From Phyllobacterium sp. T1293 (GTDB taxonomy: Bacteria; Pseudomonadota; Alphaproteobacteria; Rhizobiales; Rhizobiaceae), in the NCBI RefSeq assembly GCF_020731415.2, contig NZ_CP088274.1, forward strand, positions 304,501 through 368,500: a DNA stretch of 64,000 nt, given 5' to 3'. The notes below the pieces were generated by a model that was given only the letters and a program-made list of their open reading frames with translations, was not told the origin of the DNA and ran no database searches. This document shows, piece after piece, positions 45,290-53,937 of this stretch. The position numbers and the translations under genes are program-made. How positions within the stretch are numbered: the stretch's first letter is position 1; each line of letters starts with the position of its first letter.

Positions 45290-45369
45290 CGTATCCCGTA
45301 TGTGTCCTGATGAGGTTGAAACTGTAACAAAGTGTGGGATAGCGGAGGCGCTGTACGCTGCGGTACAAA
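45290..45369 (-). promoter_or_regulatory. Shared stress-promoter module, copy 2 (msrA)
   Basis: TTTGTA (45369), a weaker repeat AGCGTA starting 10 bases later, GTTACA at +41, ACACAT 23 bases after that, GATACG 10 bases further. Same order and spacing as the ohr copy within one base. It ends 94 bases before the ATG. Confidence 0.7.
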
Positions 45370-45415
45370 GCCGTGGCTGGCCGGATATCCGGCCTCCACA
45401 TTTTTGCAGACGATA

Positions 45416-46186
45416 TTATTTTGAGACCGTTTGGGCTGCTTCCGCGATCAGCTTTGCAACATCCTGTGGTTGCGATGCGTAAACAGCATGGCTTGCCTTT
45501 ACTTCAACCACTGTGCTGCCCGCCCGCTTGGCCATACTGCGCTCAAGTTCGGGACTGATCGACTTGTCGTCGGTGGCAACCAATGCCCAGCTCTTTTTGG
45601 TCTTCCATGCCGGTTCGCCCGCTTCTGTGCTGAATATGGCTTTGGAAGCAAAGACCTGCGAATGTGCGAGAAAATCAGTCGTCTCCTTCGGCAGATCCGC
45701 CGCAAAGGTCTCGGCGAAGGCATCCGGCTCGATATAGGAGTATCCATCCTTCAATGTCTTGACCTTGCTCTCCTTCTTGGCATGAGAATGATCGCTGGTC
45801 GCGAGTTTCACAATGCTTTCGCCCTTCTCCGGCTGAAACGCAGCGATGTAGACCAGACCCGCAACATTATCGGCTTTTCCAGCTTCACTGATGATCATAC
45901 CACCTGCGCTATGGCCAACCAGAATACTCGAGCCGTCCTGAAGGTCGAGGATACGTTTGGTAGCGGCAATGTCATCAGTAGGGGATATCAGCGATTGTTG
46001 AGCGATCGTTACTTTGTATCCCTGCTTTGTCAGAATGTCGGAAACCGGTCGCCAGCCTGCGCCGTCAACGAAAGCGCCATGAACAATGACAATGTTTTTG
46101 ACATCGGCTGCCGAAGCTACCGACAGTGAACCAGCAGACGACAAGATGAAGCCCGCGACGGCAAGAGAGATGGAATGTCTGATCAT
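45416..46186 (-). CDS. Exported alpha/beta hydrolase (salicylate-esterase/MhpC-like small type)
   Basis: 256 residues from MIRHSISLAVAG, with a signal peptide (cut after VASAAD). Core: NIVIVHGAFVDGAGWRPVSDIL (HGAF oxyanion), nucleophile Ser in SILVGHSAGGMIISEAG (GHSAGG), catalytic Asp near VATDDKSI and His in EVKASHAVYAS. Family members are small esterases acting on esters or lactones. AAGGA lies before the ATG. Between msrA and the two-component genes; a 20-bp AT-rich palindrome sits 30 bases upstream. Confidence 0.9.
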   Translation of the reverse strand: MIRHSISLAVAGFILSSAGSLSVASAADVKNIVIVHGAFVDGAGWRPVSDILTKQGYKVTIAQQSLISPTDDIAATKRILDLQDGSSILVGHSAGGMIISEAGKADNVAGLVYIAAFQPEKGESIVKLATSDHSHAKKESKVKTLKDGYSYIEPDAFAETFAADLPKETTDFLAHSQVFASKAIFSTEAGEPAWKTKKSWALVATDDKSISPELERSMAKRAGSTVVEVKASHAVYASQPQDVAKLIAEAAQTVSK

Positions 46187-46215
46187 GATAGATTCCTTTT
46201 TCATCAATCAATTGC

Positions 46216-46235
46216 ATCATAATAATTATTATGAT
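46216..46235. promoter_or_regulatory. 20-bp perfect AT-rich palindrome upstream of the exported hydrolase gene
   Basis: Perfect 20-base palindrome with half ATCATAATAA. Its arms ATAATA/TATTAT match the ohr-ohrR inverted repeat at 43887, with spacing 2 instead of 5. Position near the 46186 start suits a repressor site. Confidence 0.5.
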
Positions 46236-46305
46236 AATTAAATAATAGAAGGCCTTTTGGAACTTGTCCAGAAGGAGCAGGGATGACGCCCGCACAATGT
46301 TGTTT

Positions 46306-46340
46306 GCCACTGTATCCAGTCAGCGGATGGATACAGTGGC
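46306..46340. promoter_or_regulatory. 13-bp inverted repeat between divergent hydrolase and response-regulator genes
   Basis: GCCACTGTATCCA and TGGATACAGTGGC are perfect reverse complements, with a 9-base gap. It lies 85 bases upstream of the response-regulator ATG. Could be an operator or an isolated hairpin; no T tract follows. Confidence 0.5.
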
Positions 46341-46424
46341 TTACAATTATCGCTAGCGCCGCCCTCCTGCCCTTTCGGAATTAGGCTACTGCTATTCGGC
46401 AATATGAGTTGAGGTGATTTTACG

Positions 46425-47165
46425 ATGGACCATATCGACCACATTCTGATCGTGGATGATGACCGCGAAATCCGGGAACTGGTTTCCGGTTATCTGAAGA
46501 AGAATGGCTTGCGCGTTACTGTTGCGGCAGACGGGCGGCACATGCGGTCGTTTCTTGAAACAGATTCTGTTGATCTCATTGTGCTCGATGTCATGATGCC
46601 GGGCGATGACGGTCTCGTTCTTTGCCGCGAATTGCGGGCCGGCAAGCACAAGGCGATTCCAGTCCTCATGCTGACGGCACGAACCGACGAAACAGATCGG
46701 ATTGTCGGCCTTGAGATGGGAGCCGATGACTATCTGGCGAAGCCATTTTCCGCCCGCGAGTTATTGGCGCGGATCAAGGCCGTTTTGCGCCGCACGCGCA
46801 TGCTTCCTCCCAATCTTCAGGTGACGGAAGTCGGGCAGTTATTAAGTTTCGGCGAATGGCAACTGGACACCACAGGCCGCCATCTGCTTGACCGCAATGG
46901 TACGGCAGTAGCACTCAGTGGCGCTGAATATCGCCTGCTTCGCGTTTTCATGGACCACCCGCAACGCGTTCTCAATCGCGATCAATTGCTCAATCTCACA
47001 CAAGGGCGGGAGGCCGAACTTTTCGACCGGTCGATTGACTTGCTGGTGAGCCGGCTTCGCCAGCGCCTGTGCGATGATCCTCGCGACTCTTCTTATATCA
47101 AGACGGTTCGCAGCGAGGGTTATGTCTTTTCCATGCCGGTTGAAATTTCCGAGATCCGCCAATGA
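46425..47165 (+). CDS. OmpR-family response regulator
   Basis: 246 residues. Receiver: HILIVDDDREIRELVSGYLKKNGLRV, VDLIVLDVMMPGDDGLVLC (phospho-Asp), VLMLTARTDETDRIVGLEMGADDYLAKPF. Output: OmpR/PhoB winged helix ALSGAEYRLLRVFMDHPQRVLNRDQLL and RSIDLLVSRLRQRLCDDPRDSSYIKTVRSEGYVFS. It overlaps the kinase gene by four bases. It lies among stress genes that share a promoter module containing a 10-base-spaced direct repeat, the type of site OmpR-family dimers bind; regulation of that module is an inference. Confidence 0.95.
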   Translation: MDHIDHILIVDDDREIRELVSGYLKKNGLRVTVAADGRHMRSFLETDSVDLIVLDVMMPGDDGLVLCRELRAGKHKAIPVLMLTARTDETDRIVGLEMGADDYLAKPFSARELLARIKAVLRRTRMLPPNLQVTEVGQLLSFGEWQLDTTGRHLLDRNGTAVALSGAEYRLLRVFMDHPQRVLNRDQLLNLTQGREAELFDRSIDLLVSRLRQRLCDDPRDSSYIKTVRSEGYVFSMPVEISEIRQ

Positions 47166-48502
47166 AAGGCTTGAGTGCAGTTCGATCTTTCCGGCCTTGG
47201 CCCCGCACATTGGGATCGCGGCTCTTTCTGCTTTTTCTGGCCGGTTTGACAATTGCCTACGGCCTGGCATTCGCTGTCCTGTTTATGGAGCGGTACATGA
47301 CGGCCAAGATGGTGATGTTCAATAATTTCGAACAGGATATTGCAACATCCGTCGCCATACTGGATCGCTTGCCAGCAGACGAGAGAGCCGGATGGCTGGA
47401 TCAGCTCGACCGCGGGACGTCCCGATACATGCTTGGCACTGGCTTGGCAGGTGTTCCCATTTCCACGGATGCGGGACGGGAGATTGCAGGGAAAATCAAT
47501 GAGGCCGTGGGGAAACGTTTTCCTCTCACCATCGAATCCATTCCCGGGGATCGAAAGCGCCTCCAAGGCCATGTGACCCTTAGTGATGGTGCCCCACTCA
47601 CGATCGACGTAAATCCGGCGGTCATGCCACTGGCCGAATGGCTGCCTTACGTCCTTGTCACCCAACTTGTTCTGCTTATTCTTTGCAGTTGGCTTGCGGT
47701 TCGACAAGCGATCCGGCCTCTGGTGAATCTTGCCAATGCCGCCGATGCCCTTGATCCGAACAAGAATGCTCCGCGCTTGAGTGAAACAGGACCAAGCGAA
47801 GTCGCCTATGCGGCGGCGGCCTTTAACGCGATGCGTGATCGCATCGCACATTATCTGCAAGAGCGAGTCCAAATCCTTGCAGCGATCTCACACGATCTGC
47901 AAACACCGATCACGCGCATGAAACTGCGCGCTGAATTTGCTGAAGAGTCCGTTGAAAAGGAAAAACTGGTACAGGATTTGGCCGAGATCGAACGTCTCGT
48001 ACATGAGGGGATAGCCTATGCGCGCAGCGCGCATGGCAATACCGAAAAGCCATCGCGCATTGACGTCGGATCATTCATGGAAAGTCTGGTCTATGACTAT
48101 CAGGACACGGGCAAAGCTGCGACACTCAGTGGAAGCATTGAAGCGGCAATCGTGACACGGCCGCACGCTCTGCGTCGTATCCTTACAAACCTTGTCGATA
48201 ACGCTCTGAAATTCGGCGGAAGCGCTGAAGTTAATCTGGAAAGAGATACCCATGGAGCCGTTATCATAAAGGTGCTGGATCGCGGCCCCGGCATTCCTGA
48301 AGATGAGCTTGAAGCAGTCCTCCAGCCATTCTATCGCCTCGAACAATCCCGCAATCGTGGAACAGGCGGCACCGGGCTCGGATTGTCAATCGCCCAGCAA
48401 TTGACGCTCGCAATTGATGGAATCCTTAATCTGAAGAACCGACCCGGTGGCGGCTTGGCGGCAGAAATATACCTGCCCCAACCCATCCACACAAAAGAAT
48501 AG
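47162..48502 (+). CDS. EnvZ-like sensor histidine kinase
   Basis: 446 residues. First membrane helix RLFLLFLAGLTIAYGLAFAVLFM, a periplasmic sensor of about 120 residues, second helix WLPYVLVTQLVLLILCSWLAV, HAMP (RQAIRPLVNLANAADAL), H-box LAAISHDLQTPITRMKLRAEF, N-box LRRILTNLVDNALKFG and G boxes VLDRGPGIPEDEL and GTGGTGLGLSIAQQL. The periplasmic sensor has no named fold in sight. Partner of the regulator encoded immediately upstream (ATGA overlap). The signal may be envelope redox or electrophile stress, judged only from the neighbours. Confidence 0.95.
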   Translation: MKGLSAVRSFRPWPRTLGSRLFLLFLAGLTIAYGLAFAVLFMERYMTAKMVMFNNFEQDIATSVAILDRLPADERAGWLDQLDRGTSRYMLGTGLAGVPISTDAGREIAGKINEAVGKRFPLTIESIPGDRKRLQGHVTLSDGAPLTIDVNPAVMPLAEWLPYVLVTQLVLLILCSWLAVRQAIRPLVNLANAADALDPNKNAPRLSETGPSEVAYAAAAFNAMRDRIAHYLQERVQILAAISHDLQTPITRMKLRAEFAEESVEKEKLVQDLAEIERLVHEGIAYARSAHGNTEKPSRIDVGSFMESLVYDYQDTGKAATLSGSIEAAIVTRPHALRRILTNLVDNALKFGGSAEVNLERDTHGAVIIKVLDRGPGIPEDELEAVLQPFYRLEQSRNRGTGGTGLGLSIAQQLTLAIDGILNLKNRPGGGLAAEIYLPQPIHTKE

Positions 48503-48551
48503 CAGGATCATCGGCGCATCCGCTTCAAGGTCGCAGGTCGTTCGGCCGTTC

Positions 48552-48631
48552 TTTGTATCTCAATGTAAGAGCCAACTGCGCCCATACGATCCGTTACAAA
48601 TTCCGCCCATTCAGAACACATCCCGGATACG
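48552..48631 (+). promoter_or_regulatory. Shared stress-promoter module, copy 3 (epoxide hydrolase)
   Basis: TTTGTA (48552), AATGTA 10 bases later, GTTACA at +41 (48593), ACACAT 23 bases after that (48616), GATACG 10 bases further (48626). Identical layout to the msrA copy but on the opposite strand and before a different gene. It ends 139 bases before the ATG. Confidence 0.7.
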
Positions 48632-48770
48632 CGCCTGCTGCCTCATGCGATGGATGGCAGATGTTCTGCCATTGCGTTCCAACGCTTGCTTTCCTCTGCG
48701 GCAAAGCCGTCTTCATTGCCGTAACGACCCGGCTTCCGACGCTTTCGTCCGCCAATCACGGAGAATGAAT

Positions 48771-50066
48771 ATGCCTCCCTTATTACCATCCACAACAAGG
48801 CGCAGCTTTCTTGCCACATCAGCAACAGCGCTGATTGTCGGTGCGACAGCCTCTGGTGCCTTCGGCCTGCTGCCCGGACAACTCGCTTCTGCCGCTGAAA
48901 ACACGGCAATCCGCCCTTTCCTGGTAAACGTTCCTGAAGCGGATCTGGTTGACCTTCGCAAACGGGTTCTCGCCACGCGTTGGCCCGCCAAGGAAACTGT
49001 CGATGATCAGTCGCAAGGTGTCCAGCTGGCCAAGCTCAAGGAAATCGTCCACTACTGGGGAACAGATTACGACTGGCGCAAAGTGGAGAAGAAACTCAAT
49101 GCTTTGCCGATGTTCGTGACAGAAATCGACGGGCTTAATATCCAATTCATCCATGTCCGCTCGAAACATTCAAATGCGCTGCCTGTCATCATTACCCACG
49201 GCTGGCCCGGTTCAATTCTGGAATTGTTGAAGGTGATTGATCCTCTTACCAATCCAACAGCCCATGGCGGAAGTGCCGATGACGCCTTTGACGTTGTGAT
49301 ACCTTCGATGCCCGGCTACGGCTTCTCGGACCAACCCACCGAAACAGGCTGGAATGCCGATCGTATCGGGCTCGCATGGGACGTACTGATGAAGCGTCTC
49401 GGATATAAACGCTATGTCTCGCAGGGCGGCGACTGGGGCTCGGTTGTCTCAGACAAGATGGCGCGTCAAGCGCCCGAAGGACTGCTCGGTATTCACGTCA
49501 ATATGCCAGCAACAGTTCCAGCAGATGTCGCCAAAGCCATGAGTGATGGTGATCCCGCACCAACAGGACTTACCGACGTCGAGAAGGCAGCTTATGAATC
49601 GTTAAGTACGTTCTTCTCCAAGAACGGTGCCTATGGCGTCATGATGACCACGCGACCGCAGACCGTTGGCTACGGACTATCGGACTCGCCGGTTGGCCTT
49701 GCTGCCTGGATGTACGACAAATTTGCTCAGTGGACCTATAGCGGTGGTGATCCGGAGAAATCGTTGACCAAGGACGAGATGCTTGATGACATCACGCTCT
49801 ATTGGCTCACGAACAGCGCGATCTCATCAGCCCAGCTCTATTGGGAGAACAACGCCAACAATTTCAACGCGGTGGATATCTCCATACCAGCTGCGGTGAC
49901 TGTCTTCCCTGGCGAAATCTATCGTGCTCCACGCAGTTGGGCGGAGAAGAGCTATCACAAGCTCATTTACTTTAACGAAGTAGACAAGGGTGGTCACTTC
50001 GCCGCGTGGGAAGAGCCCGAACTTTTCAGCGCCGAGCTTCGTGCAGCGTTCCGCTCGCTGCGATAA
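48771..50066 (+). CDS. Tat-exported epoxide hydrolase (EHN-domain alpha/beta hydrolase)
   Basis: 431 residues. Twin-arginine signal LPSTTRRSFLATSATALIVGATASGAFG, then the N-terminal EHN domain (IRPFLVNVPEADLVDLRKRVLATRWP, LKEIVHYWGTDYDWRKVEKKLNALPMF) and the hydrolase core: oxyanion HGWPGS, nucleophile Asp in SQGGDWGSVVSDKMA, cap tyrosines and final His in VDKGGHFAAWEEPELFS. Opens epoxides to diols; location outside the inner membrane is implied by the signal. The frame is open from 48447, but ATG 48771 has GGAG seven bases upstream. Confidence 0.93.
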   Translation: MPPLLPSTTRRSFLATSATALIVGATASGAFGLLPGQLASAAENTAIRPFLVNVPEADLVDLRKRVLATRWPAKETVDDQSQGVQLAKLKEIVHYWGTDYDWRKVEKKLNALPMFVTEIDGLNIQFIHVRSKHSNALPVIITHGWPGSILELLKVIDPLTNPTAHGGSADDAFDVVIPSMPGYGFSDQPTETGWNADRIGLAWDVLMKRLGYKRYVSQGGDWGSVVSDKMARQAPEGLLGIHVNMPATVPADVAKAMSDGDPAPTGLTDVEKAAYESLSTFFSKNGAYGVMMTTRPQTVGYGLSDSPVGLAAWMYDKFAQWTYSGGDPEKSLTKDEMLDDITLYWLTNSAISSAQLYWENNANNFNAVDISIPAAVTVFPGEIYRAPRSWAEKSYHKLIYFNEVDKGGHFAAWEEPELFSAELRAAFRSLR

Positions 50067-50096
50067 GCTGATCCATCATACTGTCAAATTGATCAA

Positions 50097-50133
50097 ACAG
50101 CATGGCCCGACATCAAGTACCGGGCCATGCTGT
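50097..50133 (+). terminator. Stem-loop after the epoxide hydrolase gene
   Basis: Perfect 13-bp arms (ACAGCATGGCCCG / CGGGCCATGCTGT), 11-base loop, 31 bases past the stop, followed by GCTCTTC. Strong hairpin with a weak T tract between convergent genes. Confidence 0.75.
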
Positions 50134-50179
50134 GCTCTTCATAATGAAATCATCAGCGCCGTGCCCCGTCGCTTATGCC

Positions 50180-50896
50180 CTATGCTAAATTGTCATCATC
50201 CGTATCGTTATCAAATGAGTCATCGGCAGCATCGTCCAAACGGTCTTGTTCGGCGTCGCTGAGTTGCGTGCCATTGTTATTGTCATCGTTGTAATAGTTG
50301 TTGATGACAGTCTCGCCGGAACCGGCTGGCGGTGTGGTTCCGGCACCGATATTCGAACCACCGAACATTGAGTTGCCACCTATCATGTTCTTGACGCCTT
50401 CGAAGAGGAGCGCACCACCTGCTACGCCTGCCGCAGTGCTCAGCGCGCCTTGCAGAAAGCCACCCCCTTGAGATTGTGGTTGTTGTGGCACAGACCACCG
50501 TCCGGCCTGCTGGGTTTGGCCTTGGGACACATATCCGTCCTGAGGTGTGGGCGCCGCACCCCACGGCCCATTTGAACGGCTTGAGGCGGGTTGAGGAGGT
50601 TGTCCTGCCGACGTATTGCCAAAGATCGATCCGAACAAACCACCGGATTGCTGTTGCACAGGCTGCGCATTCTGCAAGTCGTTCACCTGCGCTTCCAATA
50701 GCTGAATGCGCTCATGGCACGCATTCAGCGCCTGTTCCTGCACGATCACGGCCTGAGCCAAAAGATAGGGAGCAGAAGGCTGGCTTTTGACCTGCTCCAA
50801 AATAAAGCGCTCAGCGTCGGGATCTCTTGGAGTACCTGCTGCTTGCTTTGTACGATCGAAGAGGCCACTGAGAAGTTTCTGTTCATCGGCATTCAT
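50180..50896 (-). CDS. DUF2076 family protein
   Basis: 238 residues. The N-terminal 75 residues (MNADEQKLLSGLFDRTKQA, PDAERFILEQVKSQPSAPYLLAQAVIVQEQAL, then a coiled coil CHERIQLLEAQVNDLQNAQ) are the DUF2076 domain. A glutamine/glycine/proline-rich linker, a glycine-rich hydrophobic part (GALSTAAGVAGGALLFEGVKNMIGG) and an Asp/Asn-rich acidic tail follow. Periplasmic-ligand-binding-like annotation in databases is not based on evidence. Function unknown; stands alone. Confidence 0.85.
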   Translation of the reverse strand: MNADEQKLLSGLFDRTKQAAGTPRDPDAERFILEQVKSQPSAPYLLAQAVIVQEQALNACHERIQLLEAQVNDLQNAQPVQQQSGGLFGSIFGNTSAGQPPQPASSRSNGPWGAAPTPQDGYVSQGQTQQAGRWSVPQQPQSQGGGFLQGALSTAAGVAGGALLFEGVKNMIGGNSMFGGSNIGAGTTPPAGSGETVINNYYNDDNNNGTQLSDAEQDRLDDAADDSFDNDTDDDNLA

Positions 50897-51055
50897 TTTC
50901 GTTCACCTTGTTTTAGGAAAACATGATCTCGATCCAGATTCGTGGCATTTAGATGACTTTACGAAAATGTAATCTCAGCTGCTCTCACAGCCAATTTCAG
51001 CGCACAATTTGAGGTAAACAGTTCCAAGCTGGTGAGTGGCCAACTCAACTTCCGT

Positions 51056-52075
51056 TTATTTTTTCCTGCGATTGGGTATCGAGTTGCCACTTCGCGGACG
51101 GCTTTGCGCTGGTGTGTTTTCGTGATTTTCCGCCTGCAATTTTCGCCAGCGGGCCAGCCGTTCAGGGTCCAGCGAACCTGCAGCCACTGCTGCCAGCACG
51201 GCGCAGCCCGGTTCATGAGCATGGGTGCAATCGCGAAACCTGCAAAGGGGCGCAAGCTCCGTGATTTCAGCAAAGAGCGTCTCAATACCATGCCCGACAT
51301 CACTGACATGCAAGGTACGGATTCCCGGCGTATCGATTACCCAGCCGCCGCCGGAAATGGCATGCAGTGAACGTGAAGTGGTGGTGTGACGACCTTTGGC
51401 ATCTTGCTCACGGATACCACCTGTCAGTTGAGGCAATTCCTGCTCGGAACCTGCAAGCGTATTGACCAGCGTCGATTTGCCGACACCGGATGAACCAACC
51501 AGCGCCACTGTTTGCCCCGTCCCGCACCAAGGCGATAATGCCGTTGCGGCATCGGCAGAACGGGCATTGAGTACAACCACAATTAATCCGCGCTGCAACG
51601 CAGCGGCCTGACGTTCATACTCCTTGGCATCCGGGGCGGTATCAGCCTTGGTCAAGACAATCACCGGATTGGTTCCGGTTTCGTTTGCAAGGGCCAGATA
51701 ACGCTCCAACCTTGCAGAATTAAAATCAGCATTGCAGGACGTGACGATGAATAGCGTATCGACATTGGCCGCAGCAAGCTGGGTCGCTCCATGCCCCGCT
51801 CTACGACGCATCAGCAGGGTTTTTCGAGCGAGAAGGCGGCGCAACTCGTGCGTTTGTGGATCAACCAGCACCCAATCACCCACTGCAAAATCGCCGGTGT
51901 TGACCTGCGCCGAAAGTATCAATTTGACATGTCCGATTGGGGAAATTGCGGCCAAGCGGGCGCGATGAACCGTAGAGATGCGCATTGGAACAAGAGCGGC
52001 ATCTGCGGATTCAAGCTGATCGCTGAAAAATTCAGACCATCCCAGACGAGCAAGAGCGGGAGAGTGATCGTTCAC
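51056..52075 (-). CDS. rsgA: Ribosome small-subunit-dependent GTPase A (RsgA/YjeQ)
   Basis: 339 residues, GTG start. Circularly permuted GTPase: G4 VIVLTKADT comes before G1 ALVGSSGVGKSTLVNTL and G3 VIDTPGIRTL. An N-terminal OB-fold precedes it and a zinc knuckle follows (LCRFRDCTHAHEPGCAVLAA, C-C-H-C). It checks 30S subunit maturation. The tail is basic (RSGNSIPNRRKK). The N-terminus LGWSEFFSDQLESADAALVPMRIS belongs to a subgroup often present as a second copy beside a housekeeping RsgA. Confidence 0.94.
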   Translation of the reverse strand: MNDHSPALARLGWSEFFSDQLESADAALVPMRISTVHRARLAAISPIGHVKLILSAQVNTGDFAVGDWVLVDPQTHELRRLLARKTLLMRRRAGHGATQLAAANVDTLFIVTSCNADFNSARLERYLALANETGTNPVIVLTKADTAPDAKEYERQAAALQRGLIVVVLNARSADAATALSPWCGTGQTVALVGSSGVGKSTLVNTLAGSEQELPQLTGGIREQDAKGRHTTTSRSLHAISGGGWVIDTPGIRTLHVSDVGHGIETLFAEITELAPLCRFRDCTHAHEPGCAVLAAVAAGSLDPERLARWRKLQAENHENTPAQSRPRSGNSIPNRRKK

Positions 52076-52474
52076 GGTTCTGCCCGATGGTGCGGCATCG
52101 CATACATGGAGTATCCTTCAGACAAAATGACTTGATGACAATCAGCCAAGGCACGTAACCCCTCCTGATCAGTGTTGGCAAGACCGCACCCGCATCATAC
52201 TCCAGGGCATTCCACAAAAAGCTGAACGAGAACAGAATGGGTGACTATCAGAAACCTTACAAACTTGAACGGCGCGTGAGCATGAATGTCAGAAATGCCG
52301 ACCTCAACGAAGATAGGCCGGGCAGATCGGAAATATACGATGCATTGCGATCAATTCCGACCCGAGGACCAGGGCGATGGCAACATTGCTGCGGCAGTCA
52401 TCAGGGATGATCACTGCCGATCCTGCCGTTCTCTCCAACACAGCTCACCACCAGTTCAGGCTGCAACCTTATAG
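52076..52474. other. Intergenic region between rsgA and fdhA, no confident gene
   Basis: About 400 bases. A 57-codon plus-strand frame starting near 52236 (MGDYQKPYKLERRVSMN) has only a weak ribosome site and no recognised features. Nothing else supportable was found. Confidence 0.4.
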
Positions 52475-52508
52475 ACAACGCTCGGACGGGTTCTCCACCG
52501 AGCGTTGT
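52475..52508 (-). terminator. Stem-loop after the formaldehyde dehydrogenase gene
   Basis: Perfect 11-bp arms (ACAACGCTCGG / CCGAGCGTTGT), 12-base loop, 28 bases past the fdhA stop on the minus strand, followed by CTATAAG. Probable terminator with a poor T tract. Confidence 0.7.
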
Positions 52509-52535
52509 TGTTATACGCTGCACCCGATGAGGCCT

Positions 52536-53726
52536 TTATGCAGCCTTGGCAAGCTCGCCATGCGGATCAAGCACAAATTTCTGCGCCGCCCCCTTGTCGA
52601 AGCTCTCATAGCCTTGGGCCGCATCCTCAAGCGATATAATTCTGGCATTGACGATATCGGCAATTGGCAACCGATCATAAAGGATCGCCTGCATGAGTTG
52701 CCTGTTGTATTTAAGCACTGGCGTTTGACCCGTATGGAACGATTGTGCCTTTGCCCAACCGAGGCCAAAACGCAAAGACAGGTTGCCTTGCTTGGCTGCG
52801 TTGTCGACAGCACCCGGATCTTCAGTAACATAAAGACCGGGAATACCAATGGACCCGGCGGCGCGCGTGATCTCCATCATCTGGTTCAACACAACGGCTG
52901 GCTGTTCGCCGCCACTGTGACCGCGTGCCTCGAAACCCACAGCGTCAATGGCACTGTCAACTTCGTTGCTACCCGTCACCTGCGCGATCATATCACCAAG
53001 ACGGTCGCTGGCGGACAGATCAATCGGTTCAAACCCAACCTTTGCAGCATGTGCAAGGCGCTCCTTATTGAAGTCACCAATCATCACCACGGCAGCACCG
53101 AGAATGCGGGCTGACGCTGCGGCAGCCAGCCCAACGGGTCCGGCTCCGGCAACATAGACAACCGAGCCGACACCCACGCCCGCTTTCACCGCTCCATGAA
53201 ATCCCGTCGGCAAAATATCGGAAAGCATCGTGAGATCCCGCATCTTAGCCATCGCGCGATCACGATCAGGAATTTTCAGAAGGTTAAAGTCCGCATAAGG
53301 CACTGTCACATAACGTGCCTGACCACCGATCCAACCACCCATATCCACATAACCATAGGCACCGCCTGCGCGTGCAGGATTGACTGTCAGGCAAACACCT
53401 GTGTCTTGAGACTTGCATGTGCGGCAGCGCCCGCATGCCACGTTGAATGGGACGGAAACAATATCTCCGACACACAGCATTTCGACATCGCGGCCCTTTT
53501 CAATGATCTCACCAGTGATTTCATGCCCAAGAACAAGCCCCGGCTCTGCAGTGGTACGACCACGCACCATATGCTGATCTGATCCGCAAATGTTCGTAGA
53601 GATAACCTTGAGAACAACCGCATGTTCAATTCGGCGACCATCTGGCGCTTCAAGTTTTGGATCAAAGATGTCCTGTACTTCGACCTTACCCGGCCCCACA
53701 TAGACGACGCCTCTGTTCTTGCTCAT
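52536..53726 (-). CDS. fdhA: Glutathione-independent formaldehyde dehydrogenase
   Basis: 396 residues, close to the 398 of the Pseudomonas putida enzyme. Zinc-dependent medium-chain dehydrogenase with tightly bound NAD that oxidises formaldehyde to formate. Seen: NICGSDQHMVRGR (Cys ligand), GHEITGEIIEKG (His-Glu), four structural-zinc cysteines in CGRCRTCKSQDTGVC, the PARAGGAYGYVDMGGWIGGQARYVTVPYAD insertion typical of FdhA, and VYVAGAGPVGLAAAASA. GGAGG precedes ATG 53726. It shares its intergenic region with the divergent ketopantoate-reductase-like operon. Confidence 0.95.
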   Translation of the reverse strand: MSKNRGVVYVGPGKVEVQDIFDPKLEAPDGRRIEHAVVLKVISTNICGSDQHMVRGRTTAEPGLVLGHEITGEIIEKGRDVEMLCVGDIVSVPFNVACGRCRTCKSQDTGVCLTVNPARAGGAYGYVDMGGWIGGQARYVTVPYADFNLLKIPDRDRAMAKMRDLTMLSDILPTGFHGAVKAGVGVGSVVYVAGAGPVGLAAAASARILGAAVVMIGDFNKERLAHAAKVGFEPIDLSASDRLGDMIAQVTGSNEVDSAIDAVGFEARGHSGGEQPAVVLNQMMEITRAAGSIGIPGLYVTEDPGAVDNAAKQGNLSLRFGLGWAKAQSFHTGQTPVLKYNRQLMQAILYDRLPIADIVNARIISLEDAAQGYESFDKGAAQKFVLDPHGELAKAA

Positions 53727-53937
53727 TGCGAACTCCTCCCATGGATTCTGGTGCAAACAACGGCCTTCCGGACGGAAGACCGAATTCCTCGTCAGTACTC
53801 ACGCCTCTTGGCATGGCGCTGTTCGCCGTGGTGGTGACGAAAGCAACTCAACCATAGGCTGAATTCAAGCATTGGCCGTTCTGTTCGCGACATATCATTT
53901 CACGCGCGGTTGCTTCGCCCAACATTGGCGATGAGGG

